Shown piece by piece: positions 46,812 to 56,091 of a DNA stretch of 61,551 bases. A model generated the notes under the pieces. That model did no database searches. It saw only the letters and a program-made list of their open reading frames with translations, and was not told the DNA's origin. The DNA is from Verrucomicrobiota bacterium (GTDB taxonomy: Bacteria; Verrucomicrobiota; Verrucomicrobiia; Limisphaerales; SIBE01): NCBI GenBank assembly GCA_016871535.1, contig VHCZ01000007.1, forward strand, positions 1 to 61,551, given 5' to 3'. The position numbers were made by a program, and so were the translations under genes. Positions within the stretch are counted from its first letter, which is position 1, and each line of letters opens with the position of its first letter.

Positions 46812-47855
46812 CTATGGCTTCGCGCTCGAAAGCTCTTCGAGTTTCGCCAGCGCTTGCCCGGAGTCGATCACTTCCGAGGCCAACTGGATTGCTTCGTGCA
46901 TCGATCGCGTCTTGGCGGCGACAAACAGGGCCGCGCCGGCATTGAGCAGGACGGCATCACGCTTCGGGCCCCGCTCGCGGCCCGCGAGCAGTTCCCGGAC
47001 GGTCCGTGCGTTGGCCGCACGATCGCCTCCCGCCAGGTCCGAAAGACGGGCCAGGCTTAAGGCAAACGATTCCGCCGGCAGCGCAGAAACGGAAAAGCCG
47101 CGATCCTGGTAAAACTCCGCAATCGTGTTTCCACCGAGCGTGGAGAGTTCGTCGAGAAAACCTTCGCCCGCAGCGCCGCTCACGACCATGCCTCGGCGCA
47201 CGCCAAGGGATTGCAACACGCGCGCCATCGGTTCGCAAAGCTCGGGCTGCGGAACGCCGATGAGCTGCGCGGAAGGGCGCGCGGGATTCAGCAGCGGACC
47301 CAGGAAGTTGAAGATCGTGCGCTGCCCGCGTTCCGCGCACAATTTCCGGGCGGGACCGATGTGTTTGAAAGCCGGGTGGTATTTGGGCGCGAAGAAAAAC
47401 GCGAAGTTGTGTTCGCGCAACGAAGTCGCGGCTTGCTCCGGCGTCAGGTCGATCGGAATCCCCAATTCCTCAAGCACGTCGGCGCTTCCGGATTTTGACG
47501 TGATCGCGCGGTTGCCATGTTTGGCGACGGCAACTCCGGCGGCCGACACAACCAAAGCCACGGTCGTGGAGATGTTGAACGTGTTGAGGCGATCGCCGCC
47601 CGTTCCGCAAACGTCGAGGATTTCCCGCTGCCGAGTTTCGGGATCGAGAGGTGGCTGAATGGCGCGGTCCCGGAGTTCGCGCGCAAAAGCGGCAATTTCG
47701 TTGGTAGTTTCCCCTTTGCGCGCCAGGGCCGCAAGGAATTCGGCTTTGGCTTCAGCGGGAATCTGTTCCTCGATGAGCTGCGCGATGGCCAAGCGGACTT
47801 GATCGTCCGCGAGCGCCTGGCCTTGAAGCAATTGAGTGGTCAGTTCGCCGAGCAC
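46812..47855 (-). CDS. trpD: Anthranilate phosphoribosyltransferase
   Basis: 347 residues from the GTG at 47855; codons further upstream belong to repeat A6. Second step of tryptophan synthesis, transferring phosphoribose to anthranilate. PRPP-binding DVCGTGGDRLNTFNISTTVA, KHGNRAITSKSGSADVLEEL, HPAFKHIGPARK, and GQRTIFNFLGPLLNPA are intact, and the C-terminal helices end at EELSSAKP. No other trp gene is nearby; the gene lies downstream of rho with only repeat A6 between. Confidence 0.93.
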   Translation of the reverse strand: MLGELTTQLLQGQALADDQVRLAIAQLIEEQIPAEAKAEFLAALARKGETTNEIAAFARELRDRAIQPPLDPETRQREILDVCGTGGDRLNTFNISTTVALVVSAAGVAVAKHGNRAITSKSGSADVLEELGIPIDLTPEQAATSLREHNFAFFFAPKYHPAFKHIGPARKLCAERGQRTIFNFLGPLLNPARPSAQLIGVPQPELCEPMARVLQSLGVRRGMVVSGAAGEGFLDELSTLGGNTIAEFYQDRGFSVSALPAESFALSLARLSDLAGGDRAANARTVRELLAGRERGPKRDAVLLNAGAALFVAAKTRSMHEAIQLASEVIDSGQALAKLEELSSAKP

Positions 47856-47872
47856 ACCATGCTCACGCCCCG

Positions 47873-47974
47873 TGAACCCGGTAGGCCGAGTCGGTCCCGG
47901 TGAGCCGCTCGCCGGTGCCTGGAACACGTCCGACTCGGCTCGCTGGGACAGGCTCGCCCTACCGTCAGGCTCAT
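47873..47974. repeat. Palindromic repeat family A, copy 6
   Basis: TGAACCCGGTAGGCCGAG and CTCGCCCTACCGTCAGGCTCA ends with GTCCCGGTGAGCC and GGCTCGCTGGGACAGG inside. It fills the whole space between the rho stop and the trpD start. Confidence 0.82.
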
Positions 47975-47990
47975 ATTGGTTAAGTCCAGA

Positions 47991-49517
47991 CTATGCCGCC
48001 CCGATCGAAAGCAAGAACTCGATGTTGCTGCGCGTCTTCTTGAGCTTGTTGAGCAGCAACTCCATCGCTTCCACTGGCGGCACGCCGGTCAGCGCGCGGC
48101 GCAGCACGACCACCCGCGTGTATTCGTCCGGGTGGTAGAGCAATTCTTCTTTGCGCGTGCCGGACAACTCGATGTTGATGGACGGGAAGATGCGGCGGTC
48201 CACCAGATGGCGGTCCAGGTGGACTTCCATGTTCCCCGTGCCTTTGAATTCTTCGAAGATGACTTCATCCATGCGCGACCCGGTATCGACGAGCGCCGTG
48301 GCCATGATGGTCAGCGAGCCGTCTTCCTCGATATTTCGCGCGGCTCCAAAGAAACGCTTGGGCTTGTGCAGGGCGTTTGCATCGACGCCGCCCGACAGGA
48401 TTTTGCCGGAGTGCGGCTGGATCGTGTTGTAAGCGCGGGCCAGACGCGTGATCGAGTCGAGGAGGATCACGACGTCTTTCTTGTGCTCGACCATGCGCCG
48501 GGCTTTTTCGATGACCATTTCCGCGACCTGCACGTGGCGTTCCGGCGGTTCATCGAAAGTCGAACTGATCACTTCGGCGGGCCGGCAAGTCCGTTCCATG
48601 TCCGTGACTTCCTCGGGCCGCTCGTCGATCAGCAGAATGAACAGGTAAACTTCGGGGTTGTTCTTGATGATGGCGTTGGCCACGTTTTGCAGCAGCACGG
48701 TCTTGCCGGTGCGCGGCGGAGCGACAATCAGACCGCGCGTGCCTTTGCCTATCGGGCAGACCAAATCCAGCACGCGCGTGGAGAGTTCATCCGAGCGCGT
48801 CTCCAGCAGGAAACGCTTGTTCGGGAAAAGCGGCGTGAGATTGTCGAAATGAGTTTTGTCTTTGGCTTTGTCCGGCTCTTCGTTCGCCACGGCTTCCACT
48901 TTGAGCAAAGCGAAGAATCGTTCCTTTTCTTTCGGAGGCCGGATTTGTCCTGCAACCAAATCTCCGGTCTGCAGGTCGAAACGCCGGATCTGCGACGGCG
49001 AAACATAGATGTCCTCCGGGCAAGGCAAGTAGTTGAAGCTTTGCGAGCGCAGGAACCCGAAGCCTTCCGGCAAAATCTCCAGCACGCCTTCGGCAAAGAG
49101 AATGCCGCTCCGTTCGGCGTTCTTCTGAAGAATCTGGAAGATCACTTCGTGCTTCTTCATCGTGCCGAAGTTCTCGATCCCCATTTCTTTGGCGATGTTA
49201 TTGAGGTCCACCATGGACATCGCCTGGAGCTGCGCAATGTTGATCGTCGGGCCCGTGGGTTTCTTTTCGGGCGCGGGACGTTTCTTCGGCGGCGCGGGTG
49301 TCTCTTGGGCTACGGGCGCGGCGGCGGCAGGCTCTTTGGGTTCCGACGTTATCGATTCCACCGCCGGTTCTGCGGGGTAAGGTGGCGGAGCTTCTTCCAA
49401 TTGCGGCGAAGCCAGATCGACCGCACCCTCGCCATTTCCGGGCGTCTCGGGAGCTTTGAGCTTCGATTTGGCACCGCCCCTGGGCCGGGCGGGTTTCTTC
49501 GTGGCAGTCTTTGACAT
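47991..49517 (-). CDS. rho: Transcription termination factor Rho
   Basis: 508 residues from the ATG at 49517. An N-terminal extension of about 100 residues, rich in Lys/Ala/Pro/Glu, precedes the Rho N-domain ([20 protein letters not shown]) and the RNA-binding fold ([37 protein letters not shown]). The ATPase has Walker [49 protein letters not shown] and [19 protein letters not shown]. The extension is lineage-variable. Probable own promoter in the 140-base upstream gap. Confidence 0.96.
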   Translation of the reverse strand: MSKTATKKPARPRGGAKSKLKAPETPGNGEGAVDLASPQLEEAPPPYPAEPAVESITSEPKEPAAAAPVAQETPAPPKKRPAPEKKPTGPTINIAQLQAMSMVDLNNIAKEMGIENFGTMKKHEVIFQILQKNAERSGILFAEGVLEILPEGFGFLRSQSFNYLPCPEDIYVSPSQIRRFDLQTGDLVAGQIRPPKEKERFFALLKVEAVANEEPDKAKDKTHFDNLTPLFPNKRFLLETRSDELSTRVLDLVCPIGKGTRGLIVAPPRTGKTVLLQNVANAIIKNNPEVYLFILLIDERPEEVTDMERTCRPAEVISSTFDEPPERHVQVAEMVIEKARRMVEHKKDVVILLDSITRLARAYNTIQPHSGKILSGGVDANALHKPKRFFGAARNIEEDGSLTIMATALVDTGSRMDEVIFEEFKGTGNMEVHLDRHLVDRRIFPSINIELSGTRKEELLYHPDEYTRVVVLRRALTGVPPVEAMELLLNKLKKTRSNIEFLLSIGAA

Positions 49518-49662
49518 ATTACTCAATTCTGATTGGGTTCCAACAAAGGGAACTGGAATAACAACGGACGTTGGAACGATGGTTTAAGATCTCAAAGCAA
49601 GATTCTTTGATCTAGGGCAGTTATGGCCGGGGTTGCTTCCGGAGGTCGGCCGCAACGATTAA

Positions 49663-51834
49663 TCAATAGGGCAAGGGGAATCTTGCGGTCAATTCGCGGA
49701 CACGTTCGCGCACCTTGCGGGCCACGTCAAGGCTTTTGATGTCGAGGAGAACTTCACTGATCATGTCGCCGATGGCGGCCATTTCCGCTTCGCGCATGCC
49801 TCGCGTGGTGACGGCCGGAGAGCCAAGGCGAACGCCGCTGGCCTGGAACGGCGAGCGGGTCTCGAAGGGGATGGTGTTCTTGTTCACCGTGATTCCCGCC
49901 TCATCCAAAGCCATCTGGCACTCTTTGCCGGTGAGGCCCCGGGCGCCGACGTCGGCCAGCATCAGATGATTGTCCGTGCCTCCGCTCACGAGACGGAATC
50001 CGTTTCGCTGCATCGCGTCGGCCAGCGCCTGGGCGTTCTTGAGGATTTGTTCCTGATAAAGCCGGAAGCCCGGCATCAGCGCTTCCTGAAGGCACACCGC
50101 TTTAGCCGCGATCACGTGCATGAGCGGTCCGCCCTGGATGCCCGGAAAAACCTGCGAGTCGATCTCGCGGGCGTACTTCTCCTTGCAGAGAATCAAACCG
50201 CCTCGCGGGCCCCGGAGCGTCTTGTGGGTCGTCGTGGTCACGAAGTCGGCGTGCGGAACGGGACTCGGGTGCAGCCCGGCGGCGATCAGCCCGGCAATAT
50301 GCGCGATATCCGCGAGAAGATACGCGCCGATCTCGCGCGAGATTTCACCCATGCGCGCAAAATCGATCTGGCGCGGGTAAGCGCTGGCGCCCACGGTGAT
50401 CATCCGAGGCCGATGTTCGCGGGCGAGTTGAGCGAGCTGGTCGTAATCAATTCGTTCGTCGTCCTTGCGCACGCCATAATGGATGACCTCGAAGAACTTC
50501 CCGGAAAAGTTCGCCCGATTGCCGTGGGTGAGATGTCCGCCGTGGCTCAGGTCCATGGTGAGCAATTTGTCGCCCGGCTTGAGGAACGCGAAATACACCC
50601 CCATGTTCGCGCTGCTGCCCGAATGCGGCTGCACATTGGCGTGTTCGGCGCCGAAGAGCGATTTGGCGCGGTCGATGGCGAGTTGCTCGACGTCATCGAC
50701 GTACTCGCAACCGCCGTACCAGCGTTTGCGCGGGTAACCTTCGGCGTATTTGTTGGTCAAGACCGAACCCTGGGCTTCCAGAACTGCCGGGCTGGTGAAG
50801 TTTTCGCTCGCGATCAATTCGATGTTCTCCTGTTCGCGCAACTTCTCCAGGTAAATGGCCTCGGCGATTTCCGGATCGACATGCTTCAATTTCGCGCTGC
50901 GGACCTTGGAGAGCGTTTCCATCTTTTGCACGCGGCGCTCGTGCCGCCCGCCTTCGAAGTGAGCGTTGAGGAAAGCATCGAGGGTCTTCTTGGCTTCTTC
51001 CGGAGGCGTCACCTTCTGCCCCAGGCACAAGACGTTCGCATTGTTATGTTGCCGGGCCAGCGTGCCCATTTCCTCATTGAACGCCAGAGCCGCCCGGACT
51101 CCGGGCACTTTGTTCGCGGTGATGCTCATCCCCACACCTGTGGAGCAAACGAGCAAGCCGAGGTGGCTTTGCGCGTCCGCCACCCGCTGGGCGACCGCCT
51201 GGGCGTAGTCCGGGTAATCCGTCGATTCGGCGGAGTGCGTGCCGACGTCGATGACCTCGATTCCCTTCTTGAGGAGATGTTCCTTGAGCGTTTCCTTGAG
51301 CGTGAAACCCGCGTGGTCAGAACCGATGCTCAGTCTAAGCGTCGGGTTCGATTCATGGCTGGCGGGCGAAAGAGAGGTAGTTTGTTCCATGAATTTAAGC
51401 ATTGAGGCGATGCCTTGTTCGATCTGGTCCCGGCAGCTCAAATACACCTCGTAGGAGCCGCCAATGGGGTCCGAGATGTCCTTCTCGAACACGTCGAGGG
51501 TCTCGTCAAATTCCCGGAGCACGAACGTTTTTTCGGCCGCTTGCGGATAGAGCATGATCACCGCGTCCACGTGGCCGTGCGTCATGCCGAAAATGTAGTC
51601 GGCTTCCTGCACCAACTCGGCAGTCAGGGACCGGCTGCGTTGGCGGGAGATGTCAATCCCCAGTTCCCGCAAAGCCCGGACGGCGTTGGGACTCGGCGGT
51701 TGACCATCGACAGCGCCGACCCCGGCCGACACAACCCGATAGTCACCACTGCCTTTCATGGCGTGACGGAAGAGGCCTTCGGCCATCGGGCTGCGGCAAA
51801 CGTTGCCGGTACAAACGAACAGAATGGTCTTCAT
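49663..51834 (-). CDS. Three-domain fusion: LMW protein-tyrosine phosphatase, RpiB, serine hydroxymethyltransferase
   Basis: 723 residues without a stop. Residues 1-150 are a low-molecular-weight phosphatase (C8-X5-R14 in [10 protein letters not shown]; acid D122 in ISDPIGG). Residues about 165-300 are ribose-5-phosphate isomerase B ([14 protein letters not shown], active Cys230 in [28 protein letters not shown]). Residues 305-723 are a complete Gly[52 protein letters not shown] lysine K538 in [14 protein letters not shown]. An internal ATG (50920-50922) could start GlyA alone, but no Shine-Dalgarno precedes it. All active sites look intact. Confidence 0.9.
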   Translation of the reverse strand: MKTILFVCTGNVCRSPMAEGLFRHAMKGSGDYRVVSAGVGAVDGQPPSPNAVRALRELGIDISRQRSRSLTAELVQEADYIFGMTHGHVDAVIMLYPQAAEKTFVLREFDETLDVFEKDISDPIGGSYEVYLSCRDQIEQGIASMLKFMEQTTSLSPASHESNPTLRLSIGSDHAGFTLKETLKEHLLKKGIEVIDVGTHSAESTDYPDYAQAVAQRVADAQSHLGLLVCSTGVGMSITANKVPGVRAALAFNEEMGTLARQHNNANVLCLGQKVTPPEEAKKTLDAFLNAHFEGGRHERRVQKMETLSKVRSAKLKHVDPEIAEAIYLEKLREQENIELIASENFTSPAVLEAQGSVLTNKYAEGYPRKRWYGGCEYVDDVEQLAIDRAKSLFGAEHANVQPHSGSSANMGVYFAFLKPGDKLLTMDLSHGGHLTHGNRANFSGKFFEVIHYGVRKDDERIDYDQLAQLAREHRPRMITVGASAYPRQIDFARMGEISREIGAYLLADIAHIAGLIAAGLHPSPVPHADFVTTTTHKTLRGPRGGLILCKEKYAREIDSQVFPGIQGGPLMHVIAAKAVCLQEALMPGFRLYQEQILKNAQALADAMQRNGFRLVSGGTDNHLMLADVGARGLTGKECQMALDEAGITVNKNTIPFETRSPFQASGVRLGSPAVTTRGMREAEMAAIGDMISEVLLDIKSLDVARKVRERVRELTARFPLPY

Positions 51835-51922
51835 GCTCCGAACGTCCCATCAAAAGTGGGGCGCACCGCCCAAATCGTCAACGGCGAAATCCGCCAGGAC
51901 CTATGCCCTGTATGCCCTCAGG

Positions 51923-52025
51923 AGCTGTGAAAAAATTGAAAAATTCTCCAGCACACAAAAAACTCGTTTTGGCTATCAAGCAGTTACATCAGTGAGTTTT
52001 GGCAATTTCCAATTTTTTCACAGCT
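51923..52025. repeat. AT-rich inverted repeat
   Basis: AGCTGTGAAAAAATTG at the left and CAATTTTTTCACAGCT at the right pair over about 20 bases (with one unpaired CC/GA step), enclosing 58 bases. Its AT content stands out from the GC-rich surroundings. It abuts repeat B2 with one base between. Confidence 0.7.
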
Positions 52026-52026
52026 T

Positions 52027-52118
52027 CTCAGTTGAGGGTGGGGCGAGACTCCCGCCGAGCCAATGCCATCGAAGAACGGCTCTGCAGGAGCGTCGCCCCA
52101 CCGTCGTTAACTGAGGGG
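52027..52118. repeat. Palindromic repeat family B, copy 2
   Basis: CTCAGTTGAGGGTGGGGCGA and TCGCCCCACCGTCGTTAACTGAGG ends, centre CAATGCCATCGAAGAACGG, matching B1 at 30348 over most of its length with a ten-base insertion (CCGCCGAGC). Confidence 0.85.
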
Positions 52119-52164
52119 ATACGCCAGGACGCCAAAGGTGCGGTGAAGAAAGTCCAGCAGGCAC

Positions 52165-53394
52165 TCAGCGACGCGGAGCCTTCGCCATCGCCAGGCCTTT
52201 CAACACGTCCAGCGCGCGCGCCAAAGCCGGATCCTGGATGATCGATGCGGGGGGCGGCTCGTTTGGGGAGGCGAGCGCATTCTCGCCTTCAGGCTCCCCT
52301 TGCCTTTCACGAATGAGGCTCGATTCGTCCCGCCTCGGCCGCGAGGCACCTCCTGTTGCCAAAGCGTTGAAGGGATTGTCCAAATATGATTTCTCCGATT
52401 CGAGACGGACTTTCACGAGAATGTCCGGCGCGATGCCCTCTTCGGAGAGGAGTTTCCCCTTTCCAGCCTCGATCCGCCCCGCCGCAATGCCGATCTTGTG
52501 ACCCTGGCTGAGGGGAAACTGTCTGAAGGCGTGGGTGTGCCCCGCCGTCGGACCGCCCACGACCAGTCCGGTCCCCGCCGACCGCAACGCCGCGACGAAC
52601 GCTTCCGCAGCGCCAGCCGTGGCCGGATTCACGAGCAGGATCAACGGCAAGGAAATCGCGTTCGTTTTGTCCGTGGAACGCAAAGCCGTGTCGCCCCACT
52701 TGAGCAGAGGCTGTTCATTGCTCATGAAGAGGTCGGCCAGCTTTGCAGATTCCGTGTAATCGTCTCCGGCGGCAAATCGAAGATCGAGAACCAGTCCGCT
52801 GAGTTTGTTGCTCGATTGCAGTTGCCCGAAGGCCTTCAAAAAAGCCTGGGCCGTTCCCTGGCGGACTCCTCCGAGACGCGCGTAGGCGTAAGCGCCATCG
52901 AAAACTGCGGTCTTGGTCAGGGAATCGTCTCCCGATGACGGACGCGCGTCGGGCGCGTTGGTCAGCAAGATGACTTGAGTTCGAAGCTGATGCACGAGGC
53001 CCAACACCGCCGCGCGATTCAGTTCGGTCTCGGTGACTCCGCTCAAATTGGAGCCGATCAGGCTGTAAACTTCCTGGAATTGAGGAAGCTCCTGGGCGCC
53101 CGCCGCCCGCTCGCCCGCATTTCCCGACTCCGCCAGGGCGAGAAGCAAACCAAGAATCAGAGTGAGAATTCCCCAATTGGAATTCGCGCCTTGCCGCCGT
53201 GAATCCGGTAAGGACGCGTTCCACCGCGTCCCTGATATTCTCCTCCACCTTGCCGAAATCAGGGACGGAGTGGAATCCGTCCCTACCGAGTTCGTGGGGA
53301 CGGACAGCAGGCGGAAGCTCCCACAACAGCCGCCATGCACTGGCCCTGGAGCCGCGGGCCGAGGCAGCACTTTCCTGCTCGTAATCCTAATCAT
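52165..53394 (-). CDS. S41-family peptidase homologue lacking the Ser-Lys dyad
   Basis: The open frame has 409 codons, but the first about 65 run through repeat C2 and are probably not native; the natural product should begin near the hydrophobic segment WGILTLILGLLLALAESGNA. The S41 core is recognisable: LSGLVLDLRFAAGDDYTESA, SLPLILLVNPATAGAAEAFVAA, GTGLVVGGPTAGHTHAFRQF, EEGIAPDILVKV. In active members the third block is TASAAE with the nucleophile Ser and the fourth has FGKG with the Lys; here they read TAGAAE and AGHT. It is therefore predicted to be catalytically dead. Follows purD by six bases. Confidence 0.65.
   Translation of the reverse strand: MIRITSRKVLPRPAAPGPVHGGCCGSFRLLSVPTNSVGTDSTPSLISARWRRISGTRWNASLPDSRRQGANSNWGILTLILGLLLALAESGNAGERAAGAQELPQFQEVYSLIGSNLSGVTETELNRAAVLGLVHQLRTQVILLTNAPDARPSSGDDSLTKTAVFDGAYAYARLGGVRQGTAQAFLKAFGQLQSSNKLSGLVLDLRFAAGDDYTESAKLADLFMSNEQPLLKWGDTALRSTDKTNAISLPLILLVNPATAGAAEAFVAALRSAGTGLVVGGPTAGHTHAFRQFPLSQGHKIGIAAGRIEAGKGKLLSEEGIAPDILVKVRLESEKSYLDNPFNALATGGASRPRRDESSLIRERQGEPEGENALASPNEPPPASIIQDPALARALDVLKGLAMAKAPRR
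53207..53290. repeat. Palindromic repeat family C, copy 2
   Basis: GGTAAGGACGCGTTCCACCG and GGAGTGGAATCCGTCCCTACC arms, each also a hairpin, with TCCTCCACCTTGCCGAAA in the centre. It lies between purD and the S41-like core and interrupts the N-terminal coding region. Confidence 0.82.
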
Positions 53395-53400
53395 AATCGT

Positions 53401-54693
53401 TCATCGCAGCGCCTTGGCCGCAATATCGCGGCGGAAATGCGCGCCGTCGAACTGTATTTTCTCCACCGCCGCGTAGGCATTCCTCTGCGCGACTTCCAAA
53501 CTCGGCCCCCAGGCCGTCACACCGAGCACGCGCCCACCGCTCGTTACGGTCGTGTCGCCTTGCCGGACTGTGCCCGCATGAAAGACTTTCGTATTCGGCA
53601 GGCTGGCCGCCTCGGCCAATCCCCGGATCGCTTTGCCTTTGGCGTAGCTGCCGGGATAACCGCCGGAAGCCATGACCACGCAGACGGCGGCGTCCGTCTT
53701 CCAGCGCAAGGTGTGCTTCGCGAGCGTGCCGTCAATGCTGGCTTCCAGCAAATCGACCAAATCGTTTTCCAATCGGGTCAGATAAACTTGCGTCTCCGGA
53801 TCGCCAAAACGCGCGTTGAATTCCAGAACCTTTGGCCCTTCTTTGGTCAGCATCACGCCCGGATAAAGAATGCCGCGGAAATCGATTCCCTCCGCCGCGC
53901 AACCCCGCAGCCACGGCTCCACGATTTTTCGCGCTGCCTCATCGCACTGAGTTGAACTCAGGAACGGCGCCGGGGAGTAAGCGCCCATCCCGCCCGTGTT
54001 CAGTCCCTGGTCGCCCTCGAGCGCGCGCTTGTGATCCTGCGAAGTGGGGAACACTCTCGCCGTGGTCCCATCGCAAAGGACGTGGAGAGAAATCTCCGTG
54101 CCTTCCAAAAACTCCTGGATGACGACTTGCGAACCGGCCGCGCCGAACGCCTTGCTCACCATGATTTCGTCGATGGCCCGTTCGGCTTCGGCAACACTTT
54201 GGCAAATGAGCACGCCTTTCCCCAGCGCCAGTCCGTCCGCTTTGACCGCGCAACGGCCGCTCAGCTTCGCCGCGAATTCCCTGGCTGTCTTCGGCTCCGC
54301 GAAGGTTCCGGCTCTGGCCGAAGGAATGCCGTGCCGTTCCATGAATTGTTGCGCGAACACCTTCGACGACTCGAACCGCGCGGCCTTTTGGTTCGGCCCC
54401 CAAATGCGCAAACCGTGGTTCTGAAACAAATCCACGATCCCCAGCGCCAGCGGATTGTCGGGCCCGACGACCGTCAGGTCCGCTTTTTTGTCCTGCGCGA
54501 GCGCCAGCAGTTTCGGCAAATCCTCCGCGCCAACGGCCACGCACTCGACCGGCGATTGATTTTTGGACAGGTGTTCGTCTGCGATGCCGGCGCTGCCCGG
54601 AGCGCACCACATCGCGGAGACGCGCGGCGACTGCGCCAGTTTCCAAACCAACGCATGCTCGCGCCCTCCGGACCCAATGACCAGGATCTTCAT
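53401..54693 (-). CDS. purD: Phosphoribosylamine-glycine ligase (GARS)
   Basis: 430 residues from the ATG at 54693 (MKILVIGSGGREHALVWKLA). ATP-grasp enzyme of purine synthesis making glycinamide ribonucleotide. GPDNPLALGIVDLF, KADGLALGKGVLIC, DHKRALEGDQGLNTGGMGAYSP and LEFNARFGDPETQ are intact, as is the C-terminal domain (GYPGSYAKGKAI, FHAGTV, GRVLGVTAWG). It may be co-transcribed with the S41-like gene. Confidence 0.95.
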   Translation of the reverse strand: MKILVIGSGGREHALVWKLAQSPRVSAMWCAPGSAGIADEHLSKNQSPVECVAVGAEDLPKLLALAQDKKADLTVVGPDNPLALGIVDLFQNHGLRIWGPNQKAARFESSKVFAQQFMERHGIPSARAGTFAEPKTAREFAAKLSGRCAVKADGLALGKGVLICQSVAEAERAIDEIMVSKAFGAAGSQVVIQEFLEGTEISLHVLCDGTTARVFPTSQDHKRALEGDQGLNTGGMGAYSPAPFLSSTQCDEAARKIVEPWLRGCAAEGIDFRGILYPGVMLTKEGPKVLEFNARFGDPETQVYLTRLENDLVDLLEASIDGTLAKHTLRWKTDAAVCVVMASGGYPGSYAKGKAIRGLAEAASLPNTKVFHAGTVRQGDTTVTSGGRVLGVTAWGPSLEVAQRNAYAAVEKIQFDGAHFRRDIAAKALR

Positions 54694-54785
54694 CTGCCGC
54701 GATTGAATCAGGAAACGGAACGTAATCAAGTGGCCGCACATCGCGCCATTATTGACCCCTGTGTGACCCATGTTACTCTTCGCCC

Positions 54786-54929
54786 ATGAAAACCATTACG
54801 ATCCGGGACTTGCGCCAGCGCTGGCCGGAGACGGAAAAGAGGTTGCAGGCGGAGAATGAACTCCTCATTGAGCGACAAGCCACTGCGGCAACCGAGGCGG
54901 GCCTCGAGGTTGTCCGTCCAGGGGCGTGA
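54786..54929 (+). pseudogene. Phd/YefM-type antitoxin remnant
   Basis: 47 codons: MKTITIRDLRQRWPETEKRL followed by QAENELLIERQ. The first 33 residues match the N-terminal DNA-binding part of Phd/YefM antitoxins, including RDLRQRWPE and ENELLI. The expected TRDGKPVAKL segment and C-terminal tail are absent; the sequence changes after LLIE and stops. No toxin gene follows. A short relic of a type II module. Confidence 0.55.
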
Positions 54930-55157
54930 TCGATTGGCCGCCGGTGATGGTTTCGCCCAAAGGGATGCAGCAGCGCCGTCGCCGTTTCACGGTTGCTTTG
55001 GCTCTGCAAGTGATGGCGCCGAGACAACTGACGCTGTGGCCCCGATATCGCATGGACAGGCGGCAGGGAGTTGCTTAGATTGGCGACGTGATCGTTGATG
55101 GTTAAATATCACTCTTTGGGACACGAGCCTCGCCCTCCGTTCGCCTGCCTTTAGTTT

Positions 55158-56072
55158 ATGCCTGATTACACTCTTGTGACGTTGACTGATACCGATGGCA
55201 GCCTGGCCGCCATCGCTCCGCAACTCGGCGGCTGGCTGCTGCGTTATGCGCGCCCCATGCCAGGACACGGCCTGGTCGAAGCACTGCATTGCTCGCAAGC
55301 CGTGATCGACCGCTATCCGCGCGAGATGTACGCGGGCAACCCGATCTTGTTTCCGCTCGTCAGTTTCAACCATGCCTCGGGCAAGGACCATCACTACGAG
55401 TGGAACGGCCAGGTGTATCCCATGCCCCAGCACGGGTTCGGACGGAGATCCAGGTGGACCGTGGTTCGCCAGGACGCGGCTGCCGTGAGCCTGGAACTGA
55501 CCGCCAATGAAACGACGCGGAAAGATTATCCCTTCGCCTTCTGTCATCGCCTCACCTACCGCCTGGCGAATGGACGGTTGCACTGGGAGCAAGTGGTCGA
55601 GAATCGGTCGCCGGACGCGATGCCGTTTGCGACCGGTTTTCATCCGTACTTCGCCGTGCCGCTCACGCCGAAAAGCGAGCGCGCGGATTGTTTCGTGGAA
55701 ATTCCCGAAGCCAAACGGATGACGATGCACGACCGCGGCGCGTCCTTTACGGCGAAGCCCTTCCTGGCGCAGAACTGGAGCGTGCAGGAAGACGTGGCGG
55801 ACACGCTTTTCCTGGCCGGATTGAAGAAATCCGAATTGGTCCTGGTGGATCCCGGCAGCGAACTGGAAGTCATTCTGAATTTCGAAGACGCGCCGCAGCA
55901 CCGCTTCGTCGCGCTCTGGGCCAAGACGCCGGAGGAACCGTTCTACTGCATCGAGCCGTGGACCTCGCTGCCGAATGTGTTCACGCGGGCCAAAGACCGC
56001 GAGCTGATTCTCCTGGAACCGCAGAAAACCTTCCGCGCCGCGATGTGGATGGAATTGCGGAAGATGGCGTGA
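55158..56072 (+). CDS. Aldose 1-epimerase (galactose mutarotase-like) protein
   Basis: 304 residues. Mutarotase motifs: GGWLLRYARPMPG, YAGNPILFPLVSF, MPQHGFGRRSRWTVV (His), FATGFHPYFAVPL (His), and FYCIEPWTSLPN with Glu, the likely catalytic base. The size and GNPILFP wording fit the LacX/YeaD-type branch. Galactokinase lies 1.1 kb away on the opposite strand, so a role in galactose use is plausible. Confidence 0.85.
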   Translation: MPDYTLVTLTDTDGSLAAIAPQLGGWLLRYARPMPGHGLVEALHCSQAVIDRYPREMYAGNPILFPLVSFNHASGKDHHYEWNGQVYPMPQHGFGRRSRWTVVRQDAAAVSLELTANETTRKDYPFAFCHRLTYRLANGRLHWEQVVENRSPDAMPFATGFHPYFAVPLTPKSERADCFVEIPEAKRMTMHDRGASFTAKPFLAQNWSVQEDVADTLFLAGLKKSELVLVDPGSELEVILNFEDAPQHRFVALWAKTPEEPFYCIEPWTSLPNVFTRAKDRELILLEPQKTFRAAMWMELRKMA

Positions 56073-56091
56073 TTAATCCGCAGGGCGACGC

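Larger units (their letters stand above)
51835..52164. other. Gap with two inverted-repeat elements
   Basis: Only the AT-rich inverted repeat (51923-52025) and repeat B2 (52027-52118) are seen. Confidence 0.5.

Noticed and set aside
54856-55098. Open frame downstream of the Phd-like relic as a toxin gene
   Set aside because: Its wording (Arg/Ala/Ser-rich, no conserved toxin motif) and overlap with the relic in another frame make it look non-coding.
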